64,000 nucleotides of DNA from assembly GCA_034638255.1 (NCBI GenBank), contig JAWPGT010000013.1, positions 496,001 through 560,000 of the forward strand. The letters run 5' to 3'. Origin of the DNA: Coprinus comatus (lineage: Eukaryota > Basidiomycota > Agaricomycetes > Agaricales > Agaricaceae). Shown here piece after piece: positions 11,323-21,664 of the stretch. The first letter of the stretch is position 1, and each line of letters opens with the position of its first letter. The notes beneath the pieces are model-generated. The model was not told the origin of the DNA. It did not search any database and was given only the letters and a program-made list of their open reading frames with translations. The translations under genes and the position numbers were made by a program.

Positions 11323-13608
11323 TGCTCCCTCACTTCGAGTGTCACTTCTAGGTATATCTGCAATTAGTTGAACCCAGAACTGTGAGTGTGCAAGTATGAA
11401 GCTTGTTGGAGGTCAGCCCCTTTCCTATATGCAGCGGAACCGCGCAGTATGTACTGTGAACTAACACAGAAAGGCAACCACGTCAATCGTATCCAAGAAG
11501 AACGACCAATGATAAGGCAGGCCCAAGTATGAGCTTTGAAGATTGGTTCTAGTTTCTCATCATCATCATCATCAGTTCTTCTGACCCTTATGGAGGAACA
11601 TGGGCGTTTACTCAAAAATAACTCGAACTTTATGACTGGCTCAAGGGCAAGGCTCGGTCTTTTCAAGCCGAAAATCTACTTATCTTTCTTAAACACATCC
11701 TCTCCTTTTTCTTTTGGTAACAAGCAGTTCTCAGCTCATGAATTAATTGTGCATATTTTCATCTTCCCGGAACTATGTGGATAGAACAAAATAAAACAAA
11801 GGCTTGGGTCTTATCGGGCGCCCATATATCAAATGGTTAAAACTTCTCAGCAATAAACCATTCATCATGTCTTCCAAAATTTACACCATTGTAACGGGGT
11901 GTTAGAACTCGTTAGAACTTCATCATGCTACAAAAATACAATCAGTCAGCTTACCACTTTTTCTCGAATATGCTGGTGGGCAGGTGACTAGGATATATTA
12001 GTTAACATCGGAGTCGTTATGGGAGAGTGGGCTCTTGACATGAAAAAAGTGAGGTGGCCTGTCGTTTGCTGAGCGTTTCAATCGGGTTTATGGGTATATC
12101 AGGTATGTATTTCATTCTAACTTGCGGCTGAGTTGTTGCTTAGTTTGCTGACGCAACAGTTCTTACTCAGTCTCCTGTGGTCATTTTTCTTCACCGCCGA
12201 CCACTACATAGGCTAACGGTAGCGCCAGCTTGTTGATAAAGTTATATGAAACTCTATTCATACTGTTTCAAGTTCAATAAACTTCTACAGGCAATCACAC
12301 GGGTGACTGAGTAAGTCCTGTCATGATGGATGGTTCAAGGTTCAAACATTAATATGCCAAGGCCCAAATAGTCATGACCATGGTATTGGGTGCCAGTTTA
12401 TGTGAAAGTGAAAATCAAAATTCATTGACATGATCCTTAACATCGGAAGCTTCACCGACGTATCATATCAGGTTCAGATTGTACCACCTCTTCAAATAAA
12501 ACTTCCAATCAATACTCTTTATGTGATGCGCTACGGAGCAGCATCCGAACCTCCGTTAATACCATACATTAAACATGTGGCACCACAGAATAGAAACCTA
12601 TAACCACGTTGTCAGAAACATGGAATAGAAATAAATAAATAAATCATTCAGGATACCGTTTATGTAAGGTGAAAAATGTGTTTCTTATACGCCCTCTCTC
12701 TCCTGCCATGATATGTATTGACACTAAGTTGAGTAGTAAAACTCCATCGTTATCGGTATTTGTTATAAACTCTCCATTCCTAACGTTAATCCCAGAGCTA
12801 CGAATCATTCATTTTCCACTACACGAAGGTGATTTCAATCTAGTACATAATAATACAACATCCCCAACAATCATTTTATGTATTTCTCTTTTAATTCAAG
12901 TGTTCAAGGCATCATTGTCATGTACTTATAAGATACCTCATGATCAGAGATACCTCCATGATGTATGGGCTCCGAGTGGGTAATAAAAAAAGACTTACAT
13001 CGGCAAAATAGTGAAATGATATTAATGATTCCACTGCTGGTATGTAACAACAATAGCAACTAAATATATACTCGGACCCACATAACTTTCCATACAATAA
13101 TAATAACACAGCAATGATTCCGATTGTCGGATGACTGTATTGAATTGCCTATATTTCCATCAAGTAACCCTAAAGTTAATTATTTATTGTATGTAAACCC
13201 TCAAACCCTAGTAAACCCTAATAACAAAGACCTTAAATTTAATATTTCCAAAAAGTACATAAATTGTCACGGATATAAGTAAGTGAAGCTCTTCTACATT
13301 CTTCTACATTTTAATTAGGGAGCACTCTGGTTGTTAGCTTGTAAAGTAGGATTTTCATACCCAACCTCGATAAAAAGTCTAGTTTCTCCAAGTCTGGCAC
13401 CTCTACCTGAACGTCATCATTAAGAAACAAGGAAAGGACTCTCCGCCTACTTCTCTCAATTAAATTTTGGGAAAGAGCCGCTCCAAAGAGGGTTAGAGGC
13501 ATTACGCAAATATCTAATGTATCCGTTAATCCATCCAGAAAACGCAAAACACGGTATCCACTCCATACCCATATCAAAGTAATGACGCAGATGTATCAAA
13601 GGTTAGCG
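11323..13608. other. 2.3 kb AT-rich region without a recognisable gene
   Basis: The open frames here (minus 11364-11666, plus 12669-12983, minus 13311-13577) show no family motif and no splice-linked extension. The 88-residue minus-strand frame at 13311-13577 has protein-like composition but I could not place it. Around 13165-13222 four AACCCT-type hexamers occur within 60 bases. A short AAAT run sits near 12630. Confidence 0.5.
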
Positions 13609-15113
13609 TTATCGCCGAAATAATCTTATCCCATCGATATCTACTTCACCTACCCCCGTAACATATGTTTCGATTGGTTGAGAAGGTTGAGAAGCATGTC
13701 TGCGCGGTTTGAATATCAGAACGATAATGAGACCAAAGATGATCAGCATCAGAAGGAATATAAACTTTCTTCTTCCTGTGTTTTTCTGATACCTATTCAA
13801 TCCAATGTCATATTTGAGCGCAAAGAACATGATAGAGCATCGTAACGCACGTCTGGGCGATTCCCAATTCCTTTACAGCATCTTCCATTCTCACAGCCGT
13901 CTGTTCGATATTGTACTCGACACTGTCCAATAACGTCCCCTGGTCAATAACAAGGGCAGATAGATCTTTAAACAGCTCCGCCAATTGGGCTATTGACTTT
14001 GCGATCTCTGTGAGTTCCCGATCGCGAGCTTGAATATTGATAGTGTCCTCATTCTGTGCAAGAGAAAGCGACTGGTTTTGTGTGTGGGACTGATGTTGAC
14101 AGCAAGGTTAGTTGAACATTCCAGTAAGAAGAGATTCCGCCCCGCATGTGGGGCAGGATAACCCGAAAGCGCGGGGTATTTTGAAAATGCGAACGGTAAC
14201 CCGAAAAATGGTGCAAGATATGATGTCACGGATAACGGGTAAAGAGAGATCCCGTACGGTCCGGGAAAAGGGCAAAGAAGTAAGAGAGGCTCACAGCGGC
14301 AGCGACGTCATCGTCAAGGGCAGTTAGGCCATCCGAACCTTTGAGAGAAATTGTGCCGGATGCAACAAGAAGGTCCTGGTTCTTGATTGCATGACCTTGG
14401 AGTTCTTGTCTACAGGTTAGCGGGTGAAGATTGGGTGAAAGTGAGGGGACATACTCTCCATATAGACACGCTGTTTCTTGCGGAAGGTGGCGCTGAGGTC
14501 CTGGACGCGTGCGGCTAGACCACGCTGGACGTTTTTTGCGGTTTGGGAGATGTGTGGGTTGTGGGCATTGGGGGGAAAGGAGTGTGATTGTGGGTCTGAG
14601 GCAATTTTCTGGATGAAGGCCTGGCAGCGACGGAAGTCCTTTGGAGGAGATGAGCATAGGAAGAAGGAGCAGGAGGGTAAGGCTGACTCTAGTGATGTCT
14701 GTTGTTAGTTGCTCGATTTCTCGTTCCTCCTGCGACCGGTCCGAGAAGCCGGGGAGGACATGTTTTGCGTGTAATTTATCAAGTGTCGCGACTGGGCAAA
14801 AGGATGGGATGAGAGGAGGAGGACAAGAGGACAGGGACACTGACTCTTTGACTGGGTCTGTGCAAGGATGTCCTGTACCTGGTCAGTGTGGTCCACCCTG
14901 TGGATATGTGAGCCGAGAGACAGGGAGAGGGGAGAGATATGCGTGCCATTTGGGAGGGAGGTCGAGGTCGAGGGTGAGGTGTGGGGCAGACTCTGGGTCG
15001 ATGAGATGGTGGTGCTCGTTGTCGTTGTCGTTGTCGTTGTAGCGGGAGAGCCTGGAGCGGGAGTCGCGGTAGGAGAGAAAGAGGCCAGTGCGAGAGCGAG
15101 TAGTTGGCTGCAT
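13609..15113 (-). CDS. TLG2: Tlg2/syntaxin-16 type Qa-SNARE
   Basis: A target SNARE for endosome-to-trans-Golgi fusion, C-terminally anchored in TGN/endosomal membrane. The start at 15113 gives an N-terminus typical of the family (RSRTGLFLSYRDSR), followed by DLPPKW and an Habc region with LDKLHAKHVLPGF. The SNARE helix reads ELTEIAKSIAQLAELFKDL then ALVIDQGTLLDSVEYNIEQT; the Q of VIDQG is the expected zero-layer glutamine. A basic linker (YQKNTGRRK) leads into one TM segment (FIFLLMLIIFGLIIVLIF), with a lumenal tail of about 40 residues ending at 13609. The tail beyond the membrane is longer than in most SNAREs and ends in basic residues. Several short introns; the one inside AQT/YQK uses a donor after GCCCAGAC. 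Confidence 0.92.
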
Positions 15114-15656
15114 AGAAGACGGCGTGCTTTGTTTGGTCTGCGTTGTTGCTATAAATTGGCTGGGATCTCATCACCTACTGCCCCACTCAAAATGTGTTGT
15201 CTGAAGACGTACGTCCTCTGCCCAATCCCTTCTCCCTCTCCTCATCGTTCTACACAGCGAGGGAACCCAATATGGCTGTGGCCACTACGTTACCGTCCGC
15301 AACCTCCCCCTGCCATCATCGCTGATCGCTGACGACACCCCGCAGACGCGTGTGATTGAAAAGGAAGACTGTGGTAGCAGATACTGCATCCACTCAGTAA
15401 GGCATCCCCCACAGAAATGTCCAGCCTGTCCAGAGTGCAAACGAGTATGTCCTCTCATCCTCCCCATCCGATGACCCTCACCCTCCACAGTTCCTTGGCC
15501 CAGATTCACAGGAAACAATCACCCACAGAACCCCAGACTACTGTCAGTCATGCGAATACTGGTTCAAACAACAGAACATCCACCGCCAGCAGTAGTTGCC
15601 GCTCTTCCCTGATCAATATACATTGTACTCTAACTAATTACCATAATCTTATCTAC
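15114..15656. other. Intergenic stretch between TLG2 start and NAR1 stop
   Basis: Both flanking genes are on the minus strand, so this holds the TLG2 promoter and NAR1 3' flank. C-rich, pyrimidine-biased sequence, as is common upstream of fungal genes. No gene seen. Confidence 0.5.
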
Positions 15657-17807
15657 CTACCACTTGACAGCCAACCCGATAACATCACTCTCCACCGCCC
15701 GATATGTTGTCCTCAACAATCCAGAGTCCAGCTCTTCCATCATCTCCAGAGCAAGTCTATCTACTATCAACCCTTGTCCATCACCATCAAGTCCCGTGTT
15801 CCTCCAATACGCTTCTTCAACCTTTTTCGTCCATTCTCGGTCTCCCCATTTACTACTGACACTCGGCGCAACTCCTGCCCCATCCCAGTCCCTCTGGTAT
15901 CCCTCTACATCAACATCACCAACCGTTACAGATCCAACATTAGCCGGAGGCTTCAATTGCCCACCCCCATTCACACAACCTCCTGGACAAGCCATAACTT
16001 CCACATAATCAAACTTACGGTCACCTGCATCATCATCACCATTACCAGTATGTCCCTTCCTAGCTACTCGCAGTCGTCTCACTCCTCTTCCTGCTCCCAC
16101 CGAGGATCCAAGTCGACCTGCAGCTCCAGCCCCCACTCTTACTCCTCTTTCCTTCCCCACTTTTCTAACCACGTTTTGTAAATTCCGGAATCCGTAGCAC
16201 TTGGCACCCTTGAACACTACCTTCCCTGACATCTGGCCATCCTGTGATATTGCTTCCCGTAAAATATATTCTTCATAATCCGCATTTCGTATTGCTTTGA
16301 CGTCTAGTGTAAGAGGTACACTTGAGGTCTTGGTAAGGTGTTCCACTATTGCATGAAGATATGAACCAGACGATGTCCCAGGACGTGTGATCAATTCCGG
16401 AATTTCAATTTTTGGTAGATCCTTCGTTAAAGCTGATGGTTGCCGGACGGGAATCTCATAAGAGGATGTGGTATTACGCTGTCCAGTCCGTAGATTCCAC
16501 CCAAATTCCTTCATCATAAGTTCCAATTCTCCTGTGGTTACTACACAATCCACATCCCTAGCTTTATACACGTCGTCATAGAAATTCTGTCGAGAGGCTT
16601 CGAGTTTCTTGTCGTAACATGGCATTACTGATACATGATATATTTCATCTGGCCTATTCATCGTGAACTTTGAATACATCCATTTTTTTTTTCAGAAAGC
16701 AAATAAAACATACCTTTTTCCCAATCGATTCCCAATCCACCGTTTCACAAAGGTACCCATAATTTGTTGTGGACTCTTCGTACGTGCAATAAAAGGTAAC
16801 ATCTCCGCATGTGCTTTTTCTGCATAACATATCCATCCTGGACATGCAGATGCTAACATTGGTAATGGTAACACTTCTTCTTCTTCTTCTTTTCTCTTTT
16901 CTTTCCTTCTCCAGAGTTTTGGTCGTTAAATTTGTATTCGTAAGTTCTTGTTGCTGTTGTTTTTGTTGATGATTCTTCTGTCTTTCAAGAAACTCTCGTA
17001 TATGTTCCTTTAACGCCACCTCTCTCGCAAACGTTGTATCAAAAACATAAGCAAATCCAAGAACAGAGTAACAAAACTCTTTAACCCTTGTAAATACCTC
17101 TTTTATCGTCAACTGTGATTGTTCTTCAGTCCTTGGTGTTGTCGATGTGGGTGTGGATGTAGAAGTAGAATAAGCAGTAGCAAGTGATGCTAAAGTTTGA
17201 GGAGCAATCGATATAATAGGTATTCTCTCATCCTCTTTTGAAGATAAAACAGAAAACACTTCTATATGGGATTGAAGAGTTATAAGTACCGATTCAGCAG
17301 AAGTAATACATCCACTGTTGAATAAGAAACATTAGCATTAACGTTCAACTTGAATAAAATAGAAGGGGGAGGAAAAAAAAATGGTTTATATACCTGCATG
17401 CAAGACAATCATTTAAACTAATCTGTGCTTGTTCTAATTTCTGTCCTTTTCCTTCTTGTGTCTGTGAAACTGTCGACGTCGTATTTGAAAGATTTGAACT
17501 TTGAACTTCATAATACAGCCCGTTTTCATCTATATGAATCTCTGTCTAGACCACTCATTAATCTTTCACTTCCCTTGCAATACTCTATGATGGGTACATA
17601 TGAAAAGACATACCGAAGCGGTACCAGCATCTTTCTGACCATCCTCTATAGCTTTATTCGTTTGTTCAACAGGTTTAATGCAAGTTTGTGCTGGAGTAAT
17701 AAAATCGTTAAGATCCGTAAGTGTCTACTACCATTGTGTCACTCTCCAAAAGCTCAAACAAAAAGGGGAACAGCTTGAAGACGTACAAGTGCACCTGAGA
17801 ATGCCAT
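15657..17807 (-). CDS. NAR1: Cytosolic Fe-S cluster assembly factor NAR1 (iron-only hydrogenase-like)
   Basis: Nar1 links early and late parts of the cytosolic iron-sulfur assembly (CIA) pathway and carries two [4Fe-4S] clusters. The start at 17807 gives [20 protein letters not shown] after splicing; ligands are the Cys of AQTC and the CLACSGC motif, which an intron splits inside the Ser codon. Further family blocks are [34 protein letters not shown] and [13 protein letters not shown]. The protein ends in a C-terminal tryptophan, as in Nar1 proteins where this residue helps docking on the CIA targeting complex. Between the [16 protein letters not shown] block and the SACPGW block lies a Q- and K/E-rich insertion, and the frame changes by +1 inside it with no GT-AG intron available (see findings). 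Otherwise full length. Confidence 0.93.
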
Positions 17808-18042
17808 TATTCTTCTGGTGTAGGATGATTGAGAGGGAGGAAAGGGAAGATGACAAGATGAGAAATATAATTAAATTATTGCATTAGTCATTTTCTGACC
17901 CCTTACATATGTTTGGCTCATCGGATCAGATTACTCAGTTTTTGTGATCTACAATTGCAAATTGTATTTATGACTGTGCAATTTGCCCGCTGGTATAAAT
18001 AAGTAAGTACAGGAGAGACAAGAAATTAACAGAACATGGCTT

Positions 18043-19385
18043 TCAAAATAGTGATAAAACATAGACAGTCAGGAAAGCAAGTATTGTAAAACGCATCAAG
18101 GTGGGTGCATGTACTGCGTGTGTCGCAGAATTTCGGACGGTCTCACCCGTTAGATTGGATGTTGCTGAGCTGCCCCATAAACGAAAATTACGGTAGTAGG
18201 TATGCTGTGTCCTCGGGGTTGCCCAGCTACTGTCAGAACCTAGATGATACATCAGTAGAACTCTATGTTCAATAGTATTGACATTGAGCATACCCCCAAA
18301 GAATGTACTAAAGTGGTCCCATTAGCCTTGTATAGCAAGCAATAGGAAGAAGAAGAAAAGCTCACGAGAAGAAAAGACCGTTTATAGAGACTGAATCGCT
18401 GCTTCTAATTTGCAGATTCGTTTGTGATACGGCAAGTCTATCGTTATAGCTGAAACCACGTTAGATTTGTACTCATAATAAGAGATGCCGAGTCTTTACT
18501 AGAGTTGTATTTGACCATTAGCAACATCAACGGGGTTATTTAGCTGAACCAGCATTGTGATGCGGAGCCAACTGCGCAGCAATGCCAAGTCGTGAATATT
18601 TGAATATTTGTGTGAATACCATTGGGAGAGGATACTTACTTTCCCGACAAGAAACCGAATGAACCTCTATCAAAGCTGGTACCAAAGTCAGAGTTGCAGC
18701 TGACACCGTCTGCATTACAGACACCGTTTGGGGTTGGGATATACGCGTAAACTTTTAGTGTTTCCAGGGTCAGCAACACAATCATAAATCAAACACTAAG
18801 AAGCATACTTTCACCGGCAGCAAACCTCCGCCACATCACCCTCGAGCTGAAACAGTCGGCGCCCGTTGCTGCATTGCCGCCGCTGCACCCGGTCCCATTC
18901 AAACCACCTCTTAGACCAGGCAGTTTGCCACCTTTGACCCAATCAAATCCATTATCGAATGCCACTTCGTAAGAAAGCACCATTGACCCAAACGTCGAAC
19001 CATCCGTTGTATTCCATAGATTGAAGAACTGAGATCCTCCTGTATCATGCGAGAACGAGTTTTCTGGGTATGTGGCTTGCAAGACAGGGAGGCTACTGTT
19101 GACAACGTCAGTGTTACGAGGGTCTCCGGTCGGCGAGCTGTTTGGAAATGGATTTTCCACAAAGGCGAGGTTATTTGCACCGTCTTGTATTCTTCCTCTG
19201 CCAAGCGACCATTGGGATATTAGGAGGTTCTGGGTATCAGTTGGGGACAAGGTTGCTGTCGGAAAAGGGAAAGACGTCGAGGTGGCAAGGCCGTATTGGG
19301 CAGCAAGTTCGGCGGCCATAAGTTGACTCTGTGCGAATGCTTGGAGGATAAAGGATAAGGAGAGGAATAAGAGTTGAACAGCCAT
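18043..19385 (-). CDS. Secreted PL14-like polysaccharide lyase with hydrophobic C-terminus
   Basis: The start at 19385 gives a signal peptide (MAVQLLFLSLSFILQAFA, cut near AQS). The mature protein carries the beta-jelly-roll signature of polysaccharide lyase family 14-like proteins: SYEVAFDNGFDWVKGGKLPG, then GCSGG, CFSSRVMWR, GEIYAYIP, RGSFGFLSGN and MLVQLNNP. PL14 enzymes cleave uronic-acid polymers such as alginate or glucuronan; the fungal substrate is not established by sequence. Introns lie after GE, SGN, NGQIQL and INGLFFS. The last 20 or so residues (MRFTILAFLTVYVLSLF) are hydrophobic after a polar stretch, which resembles a GPI-anchor signal, so the enzyme may stay on the wall or membrane. 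It is head-to-head with a transporter, with 89 bp between start codons. Confidence 0.85.
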
Positions 19386-19474
19386 CTCGGCAGTAAGCCT
19401 GCAAACACTGGGCCTGCCAGTGGAGATCAATGGCTAAGAACTACAGATATGCTTACATAAGCACATCGTCCTTA
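19386..19474. promoter_or_regulatory. 89-bp divergent promoter region
   Basis: Lies between the ATG of the PL14-like lyase (minus) and the preferred ATG of the amino acid transporter (plus, 19475). If both starts are right, 5' leaders and core promoters of the two genes must overlap. An upstream in-frame ATG at 19430 for the transporter would shrink it further. Confidence 0.4.
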
Positions 19475-21585
19475 ATGTCAAGTCCACATGAGCAATCCCA
19501 ACCGCTCCTCCGAACTCGCTCCAGGGACAACGTAGACACCATATTTGCCATTGACGATGACGATGACGATGAGCAGGACTCCGGTGTAGTCAACAAGAGC
19601 TCTGTGCGTTTCCAAGACAGTGTCCATGTCATTCCACCTCCACTTCAGTCCACGTTTGCAAGCCGAGAAGCGGGTATGTGGGTGTACATCCAAGTTCATA
19701 CAGAGCCGACCTTGAAATATGCTTAGAATACGAACTGGACGATGATGAACTAGACGACGACGATCTTAGGGCACTAGAAACTTCGTTGCCGGGGAATACA
19801 CGCCACGATGACCAATCTATGCCTCTCCTCGTCGGTCTCTTCGACTCTGCTTCCAGGAGAAGCCATGATTCTTCTATCCCTTTGTCTCAGTCCCGAACAA
19901 ATACTGGAGATGAAACGGTTGACCTCGAAGAGCTTGCAGCCAAAAGGACAGCAGGGGGAGGCATGTTCGATTCAATTGCTAACATGGCAAATTCAATTCT
20001 TGGCGCAGGTAAGCTTTTCAAAAGATGTCAGATATCGTGTCTAACGTGGGGGTCCAGGTATCATAGGTAAGGCGTTCAGGTGATGACTTTTGCCGCAAGG
20101 TGCTAAACCATTTGTAGGGCTTCCATATGCTGTCCACCAGGCTGGCTTCGTCGCCGGTATACTACTTCTCGTGGTTTTGTGCTGTGTAACAGATTGGACC
20201 ATTCGTCTAATTATTATTAACGCAAAACTGAGCGGAAGTCATTCATATATTGACATCATGAATCACTGCTTCGGTTCAAGTGGCCGCGCTGCAGTCTCAT
20301 TTTTTCAGTTCGCATTTGCCTTCGGCGGTACGTCGTTCTTTACGACATTTGATTATCCCCATATATTGTAGCATTGACTTTTTTTTCAGGAATGTGTGCA
20401 TTTGGCATAATTATTGGTGACACACTCCCACATGTCCTTCGTTCTCTAGTTCCTTCGTTCCAACATATACCCATCCTCAAACTTTTCCTCAACCGTCAAT
20501 TCGTCATTGCATTTTGCACCGTGTGCATTTCATATCCACTCTCACTTTACCGCGACATTCACAAACTCGCACGGGCATCCGGGCTGGCACTAATTGGGAT
20601 GTTTATCATTGTCGGTACCGTGCTCGCAAAAGGACCACAAGTCCCTGAAGAGCTGAAAGGTGACCCAGATAAAAAGTGGACCATTCTTGGTTCTGGAATA
20701 TTCCAAGCTATTGGAGTCATTAGCTTTGCTTTCGGTGTGTGCAATGCTTAATGAACCTAGAAATCTCTCGGTAACCATTGTTAATATAGTTTGCCATCAC
20801 AACACCTTACTCATTTATGGAAGTCTACGTACACCCACGTTAGACCGATTTAACAAAGTGACCCATATCTCAACTTTTCTCTCACTAATATCTTGTTTGA
20901 CACTCGCTATATCCGCCTATGTTGTGTTTACGGATAAAACACAAGGAAACATTTTGAATAATTTTCCTCAGGTTCGTTCCTTTTCCCTCCTTTTCCCCTC
21001 CCACACTGATGCCTTATGACAGGATGATACACTCGTCAATATTGCTCGTTTTGCTTTTGGGTTGAACATGTTCACGACCTTACCTTTGGAGTTGTTCGTT
21101 TGTCGAGAGGTTATTTTATCATTATTTTGATCATATTTCTGTTGAACTAACAGGATAAATAGGTTATTGAACAATACTTTTTCTCACACGAAACATTCAA
21201 CTTACAACGCCACATCTTCTTTACATCTGCCATTCTCTTCGCTTCCATGTTTGGTAAATTATTATTTCTTTCCCTCCGTCAAAAGAAAACCCGCCTTAAC
21301 TGACAATATCCTCTTTCTATTTACGTTAATCTAGTGTCTCTCATTACCTGCGATCTCGGCGTGATGCTCGAGATTACTGGAGGCGTTTCCGCCACCGCTT
21401 TAGCCTTCATCTTCCCCGCAGCATGTTACTACAAGCTCTCCGACAGACACCTTCCTTGGCATCACCGTGCAAAGTTACCTGCCGTCGCGTGTACGACATT
21501 TGGTGTCATTGTAATGGTTATTTCACTCTACCTCGCACTTAAAAAGTCATGGACAATAGAAGGAAAAGCCAAGATATGTATGTAA
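19475..21585 (+). CDS. Avt2/SLC38-type amino acid transporter
   Basis: Member of the amino acid/auxin permease superfamily (vacuolar Avt and SLC38 branch), moving neutral amino acids across vacuolar or other endomembranes. An acidic, disordered N-terminus (runs of D near 19550 and 19740) precedes about eleven TM segments. The first TM has the family signature SIANMANSILGAGIIGLPYA. Later blocks are IDIMNHCFGSSGRAAVSFFQ, SYPLSLYRDIHKLARASG, FGLNMFTTLPLE and TCDLGVMLEITGGVSATALA. The GAGIIGLPY motif is assembled through a 9-nt exon (20058-20066) flanked by GT-AG introns of about 50 nt. The exon junction near 19660-19710 in the N-terminal disordered part is uncertain. Protein family certain; Avt subtype inferred from the first-TM sequence. 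Confidence 0.9.
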
Positions 21586-21664
21586 GAAAGATGGCTGGTG
21601 TAGATATACATGCACACACATACATTACGGTACAACATATATCCTACTAGATATCTACTATTGT

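Noticed and set aside
11364..11666. 100-codon minus-strand frame
   Set aside because: No start context, no motif, and its Asp run is a simple ATC repeat read in frame.
12669..12983. 104-codon plus-strand frame
   Set aside because: AT-rich random composition, no motif and no neighbour exons.
13311..13577. 88-codon minus-strand frame downstream of TLG2
   Set aside because: Protein-like composition but no recognisable family or splice-linked extension; left unannotated.
14641..15332. Overlapping plus-strand frames near the TLG2 start
   Set aside because: They are antisense to TLG2 exons with clear syntaxin motifs.
15417..16181. A 254-codon open frame on the plus strand
   Set aside because: It is antisense to the well supported NAR1 exon, is composed of S/T/P/H-rich filler and has no motif.
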